A stretch of DNA of 64,000 nucleotides from Fratercula arctica (GCA_947846985.1 CANTUZ010000002.1:133509889-133573888); one strand, 5' to 3'; shown: positions 10,679-24,861, numbered from the stretch's first letter. The notes: a model not told the origin generated them from the letters alone. A program made the numbers and translations.

Positions 10679-12510
10679 TTACCTGAGTCATGGCATTTGC
10701 TTGTTTGTGCAGGCGTCAGACAGCAAGGCCAAGTCACATGGTGAGACCAAGTACCTGTGCATGGATCAGGTTTTAGACTCAATGTTTGATTTGCTGGGTT
10801 GTTTTTTTGTTTGGGGTTTTTGTTTTTTTTTTTCATGTAGATCTCCAATTAAATCCTCCTACCCACAGCCCTGGTGCTTTTCAAATGCTGAGCACAGTAG
10901 ACCCTCCTCAGATCATGGAAGCAGCATGCAGCCCACAAAGGCACCGGGGCCGGAGCCCCTCCAGTGGGAGCTGCCAGGGTCCCACCAATAGCTGGTGTCA
11001 CATCAGCAGCCTTAGCTGTAACCCATCCTTCTTGTTGAGGCAGCAAGCCCCGGCGACCTGCTCTTCTGGTATTAATAGTCCTTGTCCCGCTGGTCTAGAG
11101 TGGGTCTAGAGGTCTCCGCATTCTCTAGCTTCACAGGCTGAGGAAAAAAAGTGGGGGGCTGAGAGCTGAAGGGAGACTTGTATCTGGGGCTCTTCTCATT
11201 TCAACCACGGGCAAGTGGCCAGTGCCTGTGTTATCATCGCTGCCAGGCTCAGCAAAGACACAGGCGTGCTCAGGGGGAGGCAGGTCCTAACCTACCGCAT
11301 GGAAGGGGGAGTGCTAAGTGCTCACCCAGGAACAGGAGAAGGTTCAAGGCTGCATTTGCTTCTCTTTCACCAGGTACGATCTTATGAAAGCAGAGGTTTG
11401 CTGGCAATAGCTGTAGTCAGGCTCAGCGCAAGTAGGTATAGCCTGTGCTTTCCTTTACAGCTCCACCAATGTCTAAGGAAAAGCCCAAAGTGATGGCTAT
11501 CCATCTGCCCTGCTGTTATGGGATACAGCTAGGTAAAAATCAAAATTTCCATCCTCTGGGAAATTCCAATATTTCTACACTTTTATTTTGTTTTTATTTG
11601 GGTCAGGGAGAATTGAAGTATCCGAAGTCTGTTTGGTTTGGGGTTTTCCTGTCCTGTGGGGAAAACAAGTCCTAGGTTTTGGAAACAGTGAAACATTCCC
11701 TGTGAGTCAGTTCAGCTTTAAAGTGCATCTCTTTGAGTGTCATATTAATACTTGGATGTTTTCATTTATGTCATCCCCCAACCCTATTTTTCCTTCAAGA
11801 CCGGGCCCCCGTTCTGGGTTACCTGTCTCATGATACCCTCTTCAGCTTGGGGTACAGGAAAATATTTTGAATTACTGAAGGTACGGGCTGGCTGGCCCAG
11901 AGCAAGACTGGATAATTTTCCTGCCATGGAAAGAAGTGTTTTACAAAGTCAATGTGCAAGGCTTCAGAGCTGGCATCCTCACACCATCATGCACATCCTG
12001 CTTTCTGTTCATAACCCCTTTTGCCACTTACAAGCACTTCACATCCACGCGGTAGCTCCAATTGCTTTGGTAGGTAAATTGGGAAATATTTGCAATCTAG
12101 TTTTCGATGAGATAAGGAGATAGAATTTCGGGAGGGATGTGATCAAGTAGCTGGTGACCCAGCCCTCTGCAGATGAGCAGGAGCTGCTGGTGCTCCAATG
12201 GGTCACAAAGCACAGTCTGCCTTGGAGTCGGGGTCACCCACCATGAAAGCGGAGAAGCCTAATGAGGCAAAGACCTGCAGAGTCCACCCTGCATCACGGC
12301 CTGCTTTACTCAGGAAACAGGTGGCCAGTGAGGAAGGCACCCTATAAAAATATGGAGGGCATTCACATGTGCATCGTTAACTTCATTATTTCCATTAAAT
12401 AACCCCTGACTTGGCCCCAGGTTTATATCTTTCGCAACCATGACAAGCAAATAGTCCTGAGCAGTGTCCTGTCAGATCTTCCTTTGCCTGGTGGAAAGCA
12501 TCCCTCTTCT

Positions 12511-13550
12511 TAGAATTATAGAATCATTTAGGTTGGAAAAGACCCTTGGGATCATCGAGTCCAACCACCAACCCCACTCTACAAAGTTCTCCCCTACACC
12601 ATATCCCTTAACACCACATCTAAACGACTCTTAAAACACATTCAGGGATGGTGACTCCACCACCTCCCTGGGCAGCCTATTCCAGTGTCTGACCCCTCTT
12701 TCTGTGAAGAATTTTTTCCTAATGACCAGCCTAAACCTACCCTGCTGCAGCTTGAAGCCATTCCCTCTTGTTCTATCACTAAATACCTGTGAGAAGAGAC
12801 CGGCACCAGCCTCTCTACAAAGTCCTTTCAAGTAGTTGTAGAGAGTGATGAGGTCTCCCCTCAGCCTCCTCTTCCTCAAACTAAACAGGCCCAGCTCCTT
12901 CAATCGCTCCTCATAAGATTTATTCTCCAGGCCCTTCACCAGCTTCATTGCCCTCCTCTGCACTCGCTCCAGCACCTCGATATCTCTCTCGTATTGAGGT
13001 GCCCAAAACTGGACACAATACTCAAGGTGTGGCCTCACCAGTGCTGAGTACAGGGGGACAATCACCTCCCTACTTCTGCTGGTCACACTATTTCTAATAC
13101 AAGCCAGGATGCCATTGGCTTTCTTGGCCACCTGGGCACACTGCTGGCTCATGTTCAGCCGCTTGTCAATTAGAACCCCCAGGTCCTTTTCTGCCAGGCA
13201 GCTCTCCAGCCACACTTCCCCAAGCCTGTAGCGATGCATGGGGTTGTTGTGGCCCAAATGCCGGACCTGGCACTTAGCCTTGTTGAAGCTCATACCGTTA
13301 GCGTTGGCCCATCGATCCAATCTATCCAAGTCTCCCTGTAGAGCCTCCCTGTCCTCACGCAGATCAACACTCCCACTTAACTTTGTGTCATCTGCAAACT
13401 TACTGATAATACACTCTACGTCCTTATCAAGATCATCAATAAAGACGCTGAGGAACACCACTTGTGACCGGCCACCAGCTGGATTTAACTCCATTCACCA
13501 CCATGCTTTGGGACTGTCCAAAGAGGGACCATCCATTCTTGGGAATGGCT
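12511..13550 (-). mobile_element. CR1 LINE, 5'-truncated, with reverse transcriptase C-terminal part and 3' end
   Basis: On the minus strand this is a non-LTR retrotransposon of the avian CR1 family. From about 13494 to 12631 the frame stays open for 287 codons. It includes the polymerase active-site motif [15 protein letters not shown], then [46 protein letters not shown] and [20 protein letters not shown] stop then falls where family members usually read on for about 12 residues. Just upstream, GGTGTTCCTCAG runs directly into [10 protein letters not shown], so the GSVLGP...FN segment is deleted. The 3' end at 12511-12545 carries the degenerate TGATTCTATAATTCTA terminal repeat. CR1-type matches fade out near 13550. 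There is no ORF1 and no 5' promoter, so it is a dead copy. Confidence 0.95.
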
Positions 13551-16500
13551 ACAGTATTACCGAGAGTAAAACTAGGCTTTAATATAGCATTAAGAGTCTA
13601 TAGAGTCTGCAGCTTTTGGCACCTGAGGTCTTCCACTGGCCTTAAACATTAAAATTATTTATTTATTTTATAATACAACTCACAAACTGTTCCAGCCACT
13701 GACCTCCCAGACAGATTGCTAATCAGGCAAAAATTGCACTGCAGGGAGTGGTGAGTGCTGTGTTCAGATATCTTTTAAGAATTTGTGAGGACCACCAACA
13801 TCTTTGCACAAGTAACCTGAACCAAAGGAAAAATAATCTAGCAAAGCAACTCTGTGCACTGTAACAATTACAAAACTTCATCAGGACTTAATCTAGTTAA
13901 TGATTTTTCAGTTCTTGCAACTCATTATTTATATTTAGAAATGAAAAAGCTCCGGCAAGGACAAAAAAGAAATCCCAGCCCATCAGTGAGTCATTCGAAA
14001 GCTCTCTGTTCTTTTTCCTGTTTTCTCACTGGATATGGAAAGCGGCTCATGATTCCTGTCCTGATATGCAAAGCCTATTTGAGACTGGTTTAGCTGCCTG
14101 GGGGAGCTTCACTCAGACTTCATGGCCACAGTTGCCTACACCAGACACTGCAATGGAACAACACAGCTCCAGCTAAAAGAAAGGCTTCTGGGTGCATTGG
14201 TCATGGTAATTGCAAAATGCTTTGCGAAGATGCCCACCCCTTTTGGAATTACAAATTAAGTGAACGACCTCATTTCAACTTTCTCTGTGTGTGTACTGGT
14301 ACAGTACACTCGGTTACACACAAAAATTTAAGAAATGGTGCTTTTCCATGGTCAGCAGAATTAATCAAACCTTGTTTCTTACGGAGTGATGCTCTACATC
14401 CTGATACTGGCCCAATATCTGTACCTGCCAGTTTGCTCCACGGTGCTGCTGCCTGTGCCCACAGGCTGGCACGTGGACAGGAGGCAGACTATGCTGCAGC
14501 GGGCATGAAGGCTTGGACATGCTGACTATGCAGATAGATTCCACTGGCATGGCCAATGGAAGACTAATCTAGGTCCCTCTTCTTCAAGAGCTTTGCATAA
14601 AACCTGTAGGATCTTAATTAGTTTGAATCTGCCATTTGTCAAAGGTGGTGGGTGTTGGCCAACAGGCTTCAATGTTATTGAGTGGGGAGCGACTGATTGA
14701 TAGACAGATAAAGAACAAGGCAGATAAATGAGAAGGTTGCCCAAGCTTGGTCACCAAAGGAAATCCATTTAAAAAGAGCCACTTTCGAGTACTAAAATGT
14801 TTCCCCATGGATTAGGAGAAAGAAACTCTTTCTCTCCTTAGAGGCAGTGGTAGCAATGATATTGCTGTAGACCAGATGGTCTAAATAAATGAGATGCAGG
14901 ATTTTTAGGAAGAGTCAATATCTTTAGATCTAAGGTTTGTGTGCCCAGTTTATCCACTTTCTCAGCTATATCACCTGGTCTAGTAAAAGGTATTCCCTTT
15001 CTTTGCAAACTTTGCCTCTCTTAAGGATTTGGAAGACTCTTAGACATTGAAGTAATGGCCCTTGGAGTAGGTACACAGATTAGATAGTTAATCAGTCACT
15101 CGCAGATTGTTTCTGAGATAGGAGAGCTTTCATACGCTCTCTTGGAGAGTTCTCAGGTTTGCGATGACTGAAAATGGGGGGGATGGTTTCAGTACCACAT
15201 TTACACCTACAGGAATGTAGACCCCACCTTTAACTTGAAAATATTTGCATAAAGCATTCAGGTAATATAAAGGAAACTGATTACTTTATACCAGCTGGAT
15301 TACAGCAAGCCAATATTGACTTCAGGTTTTGGTTGTCAGCAAGATTTATTTTACTCGAGGTAAATATTGACTGTGGCACAGCCAAGGCCAGTATTTACTT
15401 TGGAGGAATATCAATCTTGTGGCTCAAAACTGGAAGTCGATATCTTCATTGTTATACTTTTTCATAAATACTAGGGGGGTGGGAGGGGGGCTTTGGCTAA
15501 TGGGAAAAATATGTATGCATAATTTAAGAGAGTAGTTCTGATGCAGTGAAAAAAAAAAAAAAAAAAAAGAAAAGAAAATATGGAAAGATGGGACCAGTAA
15601 AAGATGGGAGCTGCTGAAAGGAACAAAACACTTGGAATATTATAACTCCCAGGCAAACCCTCCCTGCATACGCTGCTTGTTGACCTCTTGAAAAGTAAAC
15701 AGCAAGAAATGTAAGCAGTAGCTGCTGTCAGGAATGGTGTAATGTATGGAACAAGAATTTCTGTTCCCAGCCTCCTTTGAACCGTCAGTTGATTTGGTCT
15801 TAATACTCTGTAAGCCCTACAAAATATAACACGCCTGCTCTGTTATGGGAGAAGTTTAGAAAGCCATTGAAATTGTGCTTATTGGAGTCTTTGTCACTTG
15901 TGTCTCTGTAAAGAAACACAGCATCTAAACTGAAACCAAGAGGAAGACAGGGAGTCTGTTTGGATTTGGGGGCACTAATGCGGAAAATGCTCTATGTTGC
16001 TTTTCACTCTGTTGGCCAAACTGTGGAGGACAGAATTAAAGTCCATTACTATTATGTTATCCGTGAAATCTCTTGGCACATGCACACACACACACCATCT
16101 TCCTTGAGGCCACGTACAAAACTTTCCCAGTCAAAGTGCTACAAGAATATAAAAATAGCCATTACCCGCTAATGTCAGAGACAGTCCTGCTAATTACAGA
16201 GACAGACAAACAGCCTGCAGGATCCCATGGAGATGGAAGGGGAGGAGTGCTCCCCAGCATGGAGCCTAGGTGTAACAGCATGCAGGAGGTGCTAACAGGT
16301 AACCCCAGCTGTGAAGAATCAGCCACCATCTGGACACGTCTACCAAGGACTATGGCTGGTTTCCCAGAAGCCTCATTCATGTCACCACATTGCTGCTGGT
16401 AGCAGGATGAGTGTGATGCAGGCTAGTTAAAATTAAAATACACCTTCTTAGATAAGAAGCACATGGACTGATTCCTAGCCAGGTATAGCTTGCAGCTTCT

Positions 16501-19500
16501 GGACCTGAGACCTTCCTGACCTGGAGCTCAGCCCCCTCCAGATGACACAGGTGTTAATGGAGCCAGAATTGGGTCTCAGATCTGTAAATCCAGCCTTGAT
16601 GTGGACACCACTTCCAAGTGGTGCCAAAGACAGCCTGTCAAGAACACGTACCAACAAAGGAGAGATACATGGCCCTGGGCTTCTTCTCACCTGCCAGCTG
16701 CAGCAGGAGGCACAAGCGGCAGTGAGGACACTCACCGAGCCCACAGACGTGACAGGAGTCAGGTCTCTGCAGCAGGCCATTCGCTATCTCAAGAAAATCC
16801 TCAGCTGGTGGCTTACAGCTGGATTTGCCATCATCTTTTCTTGCCAGCATTAATGTTTGCCTTTCAAAAGTTCTACAGACTTAGCTGTTGTGGCTATTGC
16901 TGCGAAGATCCAAGCTGAGCATGTTAGAAATGCAGGCCTCCTTGCTTCATGTGTTATTTGTATTTGTATGTTGCAGATTCTCTGAAATGTAGACATCAGA
17001 GCTGAGAAAACTCATACCGGCCTTCCTGCGTCTGCCCACTCCCTCGGTTTTGCTGTGCTTGTGGGAGTGCTAAGGGTCCAACATAAGCAGATTCCCATCT
17101 AGAAGCCTTGCTGGGGCCATTCCGTGAGCATTGATGGCTCCTCAAACAGTTTTCAGGGGACTCAAATACCATAGAGGAGTTGCCCACATCATCCAACAGC
17201 AACGTTAGCTTAGGTCTGTTCTCTCTTGCAGTGACTCCCTATATATTTGGGATCAATGTTATGAAATGACTTAATGAGATTAACATTACTTTAACAAGAT
17301 AACATTGGGGTAACGTGATCATCTATTGTCTTTGACCAGGCAGCAAATTGCTATCTTATTAATTTTTCTTCTTCCTGTATTTTTATGGTTTGATCTAGAA
17401 GGTGGAAGAAATTTTGGCTATGGAATTTTACATTCTTGAGGTAATAGATGGGAATTTTGCCCCTCAATTCACATGAATCCACCCCTGACTGAGGCAAATG
17501 CCAAGAGAAACACAATGGGTTTGGAATAAGATACTCCCCTGCATGACTGCCTCAGAATATTGTAGGAGGGAACTCTAGAAATTAATGGACAGCAGTCCTT
17601 TCATTACAGCATCTACAAGACATAGGGTTGTTTAGGAAAAGAGAGTTGCCACACAGAGGCATGTGGTCCTCAAGATGAAAAACTGTCACATGCTGAAAAT
17701 TCATCTGAGAGCAGCTTGTCTTATGAAAAGCATTTGCTCTTGTAGTGACAAGGGGCTCAGTTTTGGCTCAGATAATTGATTGTGTGTGTGCTTGCCTTGA
17801 TCAGCTGTAACTTATGGATGTCACCTTTTTTTCCACGTGGACTTCTTCCTTTCATACAAAGTGCTTTTTCCAAGGGTGGGACACATCCAACGCCTTCCCA
17901 CGTGTCAGGCCTTCAGCCTCAGTCTTAAAATAAACGTGAGTTCTCCTGGCGGGCTCATGTGAGGGGTAACCGGGCTATAATTGGGTCCCCCGGGAGGGTT
18001 TTACATGAAGAGGAGATGAGGTTTGTGGCTTTGTCCAAGCCAAAGAGCCAAGGGAGGAAATTAAGGGGGACCCAGGAGGAGCTCTCCCTTTCTCTCACCT
18101 CCCATGCCAAGGAAGGCATAATGATGCATTTTGAAATGAATATTTGTCTTCTGTTCCTGCTGTTCAAAAATATTTCATGCCCCGTGTTTGTGTAGTTTTA
18201 AGGCTTCTTTGGCTTTAGTGAAATCCCTTCCCTCGCTCAGATTCATAACATTTTTTATAACTGGCCATGCTAGAGGTCTGGAACGCCTTCCGCCTCTTTG
18301 GGAAATAATTACCGTTTGTGTGGTCTAATAAATGGTCCCAGAGGGTTCTACATGAAATAGCCAGGGTCTACAGGAAAGAAAACTATGTGGAAACTCACGC
18401 AGCCCCACTAATCTGCAAGGAACAAAACAAAGTTGTACCCTGGGGTAAGAACCAGTAGCGACTCGCTTAATTGCTACCATGTCAGCGTGTGAAACTACTA
18501 CCTCCACACAAGCTAATGCGAACCTGATGCGGTTAGATTTCTGATTAAGAACAGCTAAATTTCACTTCAAACGAGCAGATAATCCCCGCGACAGATCTGC
18601 TGTGCAGCCAGGGCTGTGTTTGTTATCTGAGCCTGGTGAGGCGGCCGCTGGGGGGGACACAGACACCCCAGGGCAGCCGCCTTTAATGTGCAATGGGTAT
18701 AAATAGGGCAGCCAGTGCCTCTGGATCTGTGTCCCTCCTTCATCCTCCTCGCTCATCCTGCCTGTGGAGGGGAAACTCAGACGGGGGGGTGATGAGAGCA
18801 GAAGGCGAAGCCCCTTTGATTAGACCACAAACAATCCTCTGTATTTCAATCCCGCTATCTTCTTTCCCCTAAGAAGTTGTGCTTCAATGAGGGCAGCTTT
18901 ACAAAGTCTCCCAAGTCCAGTAGCCTCCACCATGACCACACAAAGAGGGACCATGAGTGCAGAGGAGGATGGATTAGGGCTCAGAAAGTCATAACTCAAA
19001 ACCCTGCTTTATTCCAGCTGCACAAGCCCCAGTGGGGCCGGTCAGCCCACCCAGAGGCAGTGATGCCAAGGCCAAGACAATGCCTGTCTCCCCTCCAGCA
19101 CAGGATGCCCTTCCCGTGGTGGTTCTTCCCCAGGTCCTTATCCCAGACTGGGCCATCTGATGGCCTTGTGCTCCTTGGCTGGGATTTTAGAGAGCAGCTC
19201 ATGAGCTGCTCCAAGAGCAAAGTCCTGACCCCACGAACACCCTGGCCACAATCCCAGGGCATTGCTCCCGGTGTGCGCCGAGACGTGCTTACCCTGTCAG
19301 GCCCTTCAGCGCCTGCCCAGTCACACAGGAAGCCTGTGGTAAAGCCAGGAATAAAACTACTGCCAGAAAGACCTCCTGGCAGTCCTGCGCCTGCCTTAAT
19401 CACTAGATTGCACTTCCTTTGCTTCCCCCGTTACACAAGATTTCTTCTTTTTTGGTATTTTTAGTGGGACACTCTCCAGTTTCCAGTGGGTTTTGGACAT

Positions 19501-22500
19501 GGTAAATAACAAGGCTGCTGTTTGTTTCTTTTAGGTGTACGTGAACGCTTTCAGACACAAATTCCTGAAGTCATTTCTTTGAAAGGAATCAACATTCAGA
19601 AATGAGGAAAGCTTTTCTTATAATGCTTTCAATGCTCCTGTAAATCTTTACTATTTTTAACTAAATCTACAGAAAAGTGCACATGACAGTGATGTAGTAG
19701 CTCCCATGTTACACCTTGCAGCCCCTGAAGAAGAGATCCCATGGGTGCTTGGTGGTGCACCAGGCAGCTTTTAGTACATGGCAGAGGTGTCCTCATTCAT
19801 CACCAGTGGAGATGCTATGGAGACATTGGGTAGGTGCAACAAAGAAGAGCAGTGCCAAGACATTGCTCAACTCTGCGTTCTGCATACACCATATATTTTG
19901 AAGAAAATTAGTTTCTTGCACACTTGCATCTACTCTGCCGGTGGTCTCTGAAGGCCAAGGCAGGTTAAACAGCTCATGGAGCATGCATTTGCAGATGTCC
20001 ACCTTGATAAGCTGTTTCATTGGTGACCTCCTCCCCACCGCCTCTCTAAGACCCGCTTTCCTCCGTCAGCAGCCCACCAGCTCCGATCGGCATGCTGCCC
20101 CATTTCTGCAGCATCTCTTTTTGCCTGCCCAGGAAACAACCTCCTGCTCTGCAACCTTCTAACACACACTAGCTAATCTCACACACCCAGCGAGCTGGTG
20201 CCGATAACAGAGTTGACATCAAAGGCCTGAATCCCATGTCTGATTTGCGCTACCCGGCCATAAATTAACTGAACTCTACCCCCGGCACCCCATCCCTATG
20301 ACCTCTGAGGTGCTATATTTACCGGGGCACTCTGTGTGCTAAGTCAATGTGGAAATTGGGTTAGTCATACTTTCCTGGAAGTGTGATCTTGCCCTGCTTG
20401 GCCGCAACCCGTGAGCTTCTCCAACGCTACAAGCACTTTCAAAACCGAATGCTTTTCCAGTGGAAAGCCTTCCTGCTCCATTGTGAACCAGGGCTGAAAT
20501 GATTTGCATTGCAAGCTGGCAGGAATTCAGGTTAAAAAAAAAAAGAAGGGGGTGTGCTGAGGTGACTGAATCAATGAGTTTCACACGGAGGTTTGCTTTC
20601 AGCTGAGAAAGGAGTCCGTGGTTATGTGAGATAGGAGAGTCCTGCAGAGATGTCACAGGACTGGGCTGTTCTCTTGCTGAACTGCTGCATCTCTCATGAA
20701 AACTGGAGCAGCCCCAACAAAAAACATAATTGTCAACCCTTAAAGTACCATGAGAATTAAAAGAGAAATTATATTGCAAGCATGCAGAAAACAAGGAGAA
20801 AAGTTACCTTCTCCAGGTAAATGAATAGCCAGGATCTCATCAAGCTGTGATAAATTCAAATTGTCTGAAGCACAACATCACCCTGTTCCTTGGTATTCCT
20901 ATTTGGTGGGTATGTTTTAGAGTAAATTAACTAAAATATCAAAACTAAATTATATTTCAGTGACTTTGACACAGCATATTCATTTCAAACTTTGAATAAA
21001 CTGAATCCTATTCTGGAAAAAGTTCTGCTTTGAAGAACTTTTGTTTGCTGATGCAAAACACTCCAGAGAAAGCTCCTGATGGCCCGAGTTTGTGGATTTA
21101 CACTGTTTCAGCCCTGATAGCATTGGAAATTCAAAAAAGGTGAGTTATTTGTATTATATACCTTGGCCATCCTCTGCAGAACTGCAAATGGACCCCGTGC
21201 TGCCTCCTGCCTGCCACACCGCATCAGCACTTTCCCACCCAAGGGCCAAAACCTGTCAAAATATCTGACACTCAAATGCATCTGTAGCTCTAACTTCTTA
21301 CCTCATTTGATGGTTACCTCTCATAAAAGGTCATGAAAATAGCTCACAAAGTCATGAAAAGTTTTCTGACTTTAAAACTTACACAGTATAAAAGTCTGCG
21401 TTTTCATAGTCTTTGTTGCTTTGTACAAGAAAACATCTTTCTGTAGTGCTTTGCTGTCAACTAGCAGATTCTTCAAAAGAACTCATTTCTCGTTTTTCAG
21501 GACAACAAATTGCTTGGCCACATCTGTGAGGAGGTGGAAGGAATCCTGCTTCGCCCTGCAGCCCTTTCACAGGGGTGCCTGCTGGTGTAGGCTTACCCCT
21601 GAGTGACAGCAGCAGGGACCAGAATCAGTGAGTTATTCGGCAAGTGAGCTGTGCCGAACCCCAAATCAGTCAACAAGTTCAAGAAGCACCTCCTCTCCTC
21701 CTTGCAGTCAAGGCATTTGAGTAATGTAGCACTTAAAGTTTTCTAGTCCTATGTATGGGGTCAAACCAAAAGAGTAATAACTTCCCTCCTGGGAGTCCTA
21801 GGCTAACCTGGGAGACTTCAACAAAAACCATGTGTGCAAGAAGAAGCATCTTCTAGTGGTCAGTGCTAGCTGGAGGAGACCTGGCTGTTGGCCGAAGAGT
21901 GGGGCACCTGGACCCTATTGCTCCCCTATAAGGCTGTGTCAGCTTCACCGGAAAGTTGGGTTGATCTTCTCCAGCAAGGTTAGGCCTGGCAATATGACAA
22001 GATCAGGCAGTGATTTCGTCAGTGAAAGCACAGCCGTGCCCATGGCAGCTAGCAGAGCTTGAAGGCAGAGAAGCGGGGGACGCTGCCCTATGCATCTTTC
22101 AAGTTCTCATTTTGTGAGTATGAATATCAAAACCACACGAATTTGGGGTTTGTTGTCTACCAACAACTTCTGGAACAATCCTTACAGTCTTTCCAAAGGT
22201 GAACAAACTATAAACAACCACGAAATTGAATGTAGCTGCCTCCCCAAATAATGTAGCAGACAGCACTGTAAGGAACTCTGGATAAGCAGTAAGAAACCCT
22301 GTGTGCATGGGGTGTGCAAGCAGCCAGGGCTCAAATCTCCCCTTACACTGAGAAACACAGACATCTCTTACAGAAGGCGATGTAAATGTCTGTCCATCTT
22401 CACGTGTCTTTCCCCGACCTTGGCTGGCCTGTGAGCAAGGGGACTGCACAGAAGATGCACTGCGGGGGACACTTTCCTCACAGAGTCTGCCAGGCTCTGT

Positions 22501-23956
22501 CTTGAGATTTAATTTCCTGTGACCCAAAGCAATGTCAGAGTCTGTTGTGTGGCAGGTTGTCTGAACCGGGAGCAGCAGACCTCTGCTGTAAAGCCCTGGG
22601 ATTACTTCTACCTGGACTATGTCTATACTAGCAAATAAACAGACCAGGGCTCAAGAGGCCAAGTGCCACAACACAGCTAAACTTTCTTCTGCATACTGGA
22701 GACTGGACTAAAACCATTTGAGACAGCCTGGATAGAATGCTAGCCTGGAACCTGGAACATGGTAGAGTGGCCAAGCCCAGTGCCAGCCAGCTCGAACTTC
22801 TGGTGCTGAGGGACATCCTGCTGTGAACAGGGATCCTGAAGTTGGTCTGGCTCGAGCTGAGACAGCTGAAGCAGTTGCTGTTCAAAGTGTTTATTGTCCC
22901 TCCCTCCCACCCGTCTCAGCAGCTCTGACACCATAGCTGTGGGCATAATTCATCCAGGCCAGGTCAGCCAAACCTGCCTGAGTTTGAAAAGTTTTGGTAG
23001 GAGGTTCTTTGAGGACCTGGGTCATTCAGAGAGACAAGAATTAAGGACTGATTTTGCAATCAGCTGTGATGTCTGTAGGAGGTAAAACAACCCAAAGCCG
23101 GGGAAGTCTCCCTCAGGCTGATGTGCAGGCAGGGGATGCATGGTGGCCTTCTGTGTGCCCTTCACACTGAACACAAGACATTCACCGCTTGCTTCAGTCT
23201 GATGCTCAGTGTGACAAAACGTGAAGGCGCCAGGGGTCTGCCTTTACTGGGAGCATCCTACCAGTGGAGACAGTAGGGCTCCAATCTGGTCTGTAAATCC
23301 CCGGGAAGAGCAGGAGAAAAATGGCTCTGGTTTTTATATTGCAGGGCCACTTGCTACAAATCATAGTGTGCCTCTATGTCTTCCCCAGTTCAAGACCCAC
23401 AACTGCGTGAGCTCGGCGACAGTCTCTCCCTGCAGCCAGCCGCACTGGTTTTCTGGGCTGCACAGATCAGCCTCCCAGTAAGTCTCCGAGACTTCAAGAG
23501 CTACAAAGCATAGGTCTGATCCTGTCCCGTCGCTGGGGGCAAACTGTCCTCTGGATCTGCGGAGTCTGCGGAGCCCTGGCTCCACTGTCAGGCATTGTCT
23601 CGCTCTTTGGCTTGCTTTTTATTTATGAGAATTAGCCTGGAGGCTGAGAAATTACAAACGGACTGGCCAGTGTTTGCGAGCAGAGCTGGGCAGAAAGGGG
23701 ATTATGCAAAGCGGGAGACACTGGAAAAAAAAATCAGATAAAAAATACTGTCCTGAAAAGTGGGTTGCATAATAAAAATAACAATTAAAAAAAATAATAA
23801 TAATCTGGTCTCTGGACACAAGCCTTTATGGTCATTTTCTGACCCCTGCTCACCCAGCCCTCAGGGAGATGTGCAAACACAGGCGATTAAAGGGGAGGCG
23901 AGGAGGCTGCTGCTTCCCCGGCGGAGCGAAATTCCTCCTGCGGCGGGGTGGCAGAG
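13551..23956. other. intergenic, no gene recognised
   Basis: This is about 10.4 kb of moderate-GC unique sequence. An A-run of about 20 (15550-15569) is followed by AAAG repeats, and a short (CA)n lies at 16083-16094. The largest open frame (18877-19464, plus, 195 codons) has no recognisable motifs. The overlapping frame on the opposite strand (19403-18996) also lacks them, so both look like chance openings in GC-rich sequence. Confidence 0.6.
15550..15585 (+). repeat. poly(A) / A-rich tract
   Basis: About 20 A in a row precede GAAAAGAAAA. No retroposed sequence with target-site duplications was recognised next to it, so it is listed only as a simple repeat. Confidence 0.8.
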
Positions 23957-24018
23957 GGCGAGGAGGGGTGGCGGCGGGCGAGGAGGGGTGGCTGGCAGGC
24001 GAGGAGGGGTGGCTGGCA
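23957..24018 (+). repeat. 20/21-bp minisatellite, three copies
   Basis: Units at 23957-23976, 23977-23997 and 23998-24018 share GGCGAGGAGGGGTGGC. The last two are identical, and the first has CGGCG in place of TGGCA at its end. The array is G-rich and purine-biased. Confidence 0.9.
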
Positions 24019-24496
24019 GGCGCCGAGGTGCGATGGCCCCACAGAAGGCCACGCATTGTGCACGGCACGGCGAGCCGGCGCTTCGGTGCCAGCCAAGAAA
24101 ACAAATGCCTTCCCGCTGTCTCCTGGAAATGCTTCCACCGCTCCTGCTGAGCGAGTTCATTTCAAAGCCAGCTGACTTTTTGCCCTTTCTAATAGAGCTT
24201 AAAATGTTTCTGTTTTCCAGCCCTCCCCGACCCTCAGCTCGGAGGCATTAATACCGCAGGTCTGTGAAATGCCAGCGGAGTATATGGCAAATCAAAAGGA
24301 TTAGGAGGGCGATTGGTATCTGAGGGGGCCGGTAGGGTCTTAAGATTCTTCCTCACAGCGGCAGTGAAACGCTCTAAACCCGCAAATCTTAAAAGGTATC
24401 GCTTAAAGCCAGCAAAATCCCCTTTGGAGTCTGCCCCCACCCCCTCCCTTCCATCTGCGGGGCTGCCATCCCGCCTTTCCCATCCTGGCCTTTTCC

Positions 24497-24539
24497 CTTT
24501 TTTTTTTTTTTAAAACTTTTTTTTTTTTTTTTTTTTTTT
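24497..24539 (+). repeat. interrupted poly(T) tract
   Basis: Two T-runs of about 14 and 23 are separated by AAAAC and immediately precede a CpG-rich block. On the minus strand this is a poly(A) tract. Confidence 0.85.
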
Positions 24540-24540
24540 A

Positions 24541-24745
24541 TGGCTCTCCTTTCCCGCGGAGGAGCGGGGCGGGAGGGTGCGGTGCGGTGCGGCGCGGGAC
24601 CCGCGGGGCGCGGAGGAGCGGGGCGGGAGGGCGCGGAGCGTGTCCCGCGGGTCGCGGAGCGGGTCGCGCTGCCTCCGCCCGGGGCTGCCCCCGCCCCGGC
24701 CCCGCAGCTGCCCGGCCGGCGGTCCCCCGCCCCGGCCGTGTGTGT
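24541..24745. promoter_or_regulatory. isolated CpG-island-like block with tandem GC boxes
   Basis: About 200 bp are extremely GC- and CpG-rich, far from HEY1 and MRPS28. A 54-bp tandem duplication places GGGGCGGGA GC boxes at 24566-24574 and 24620-24628 and repeats the flanking CGCGGAGGAGC. Such islands usually mark promoters, so an unannotated non-coding transcript or a poised enhancer is possible. No coding exon was recognised nearby. A GC-rich shoulder extends back to about 23920. Confidence 0.5.
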
Positions 24746-24861
24746 GTTTAGGAGGTGCCGTTTCCCACAGCTCTGATCTAATGCAGCTGTAATTCAATCT
24801 CCGTGTGACCGACACTCCGCCGGCGCTCTCCCACCCGCCGGCAGGCTCCTCTCTCCCAGGC

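Larger units (their letters stand above)
6746..12510. other. intergenic, no gene recognised; several simple repeats
   Basis: No exon-like or family-like coding sequence was found. Low-complexity features are listed separately (10013-10053 TTTA-rich, 10060-10094 G-rich, 10643-10675 GA-rich). T-rich stretches occur at about 10799-10834 and a T-run at about 10474-10481. Open frames up to about 120 codons are present but look random. Confidence 0.6.

Noticed and set aside
16082..16095. (CA)n array near 16.08 kb
   Set aside because: Only about six units, so it is not a notable microsatellite.
18877..19464. 195-codon plus-strand frame
   Set aside because: No domain, motif or splice context. A 135-codon frame overlaps on the other strand, as expected from chance in GC-rich sequence.
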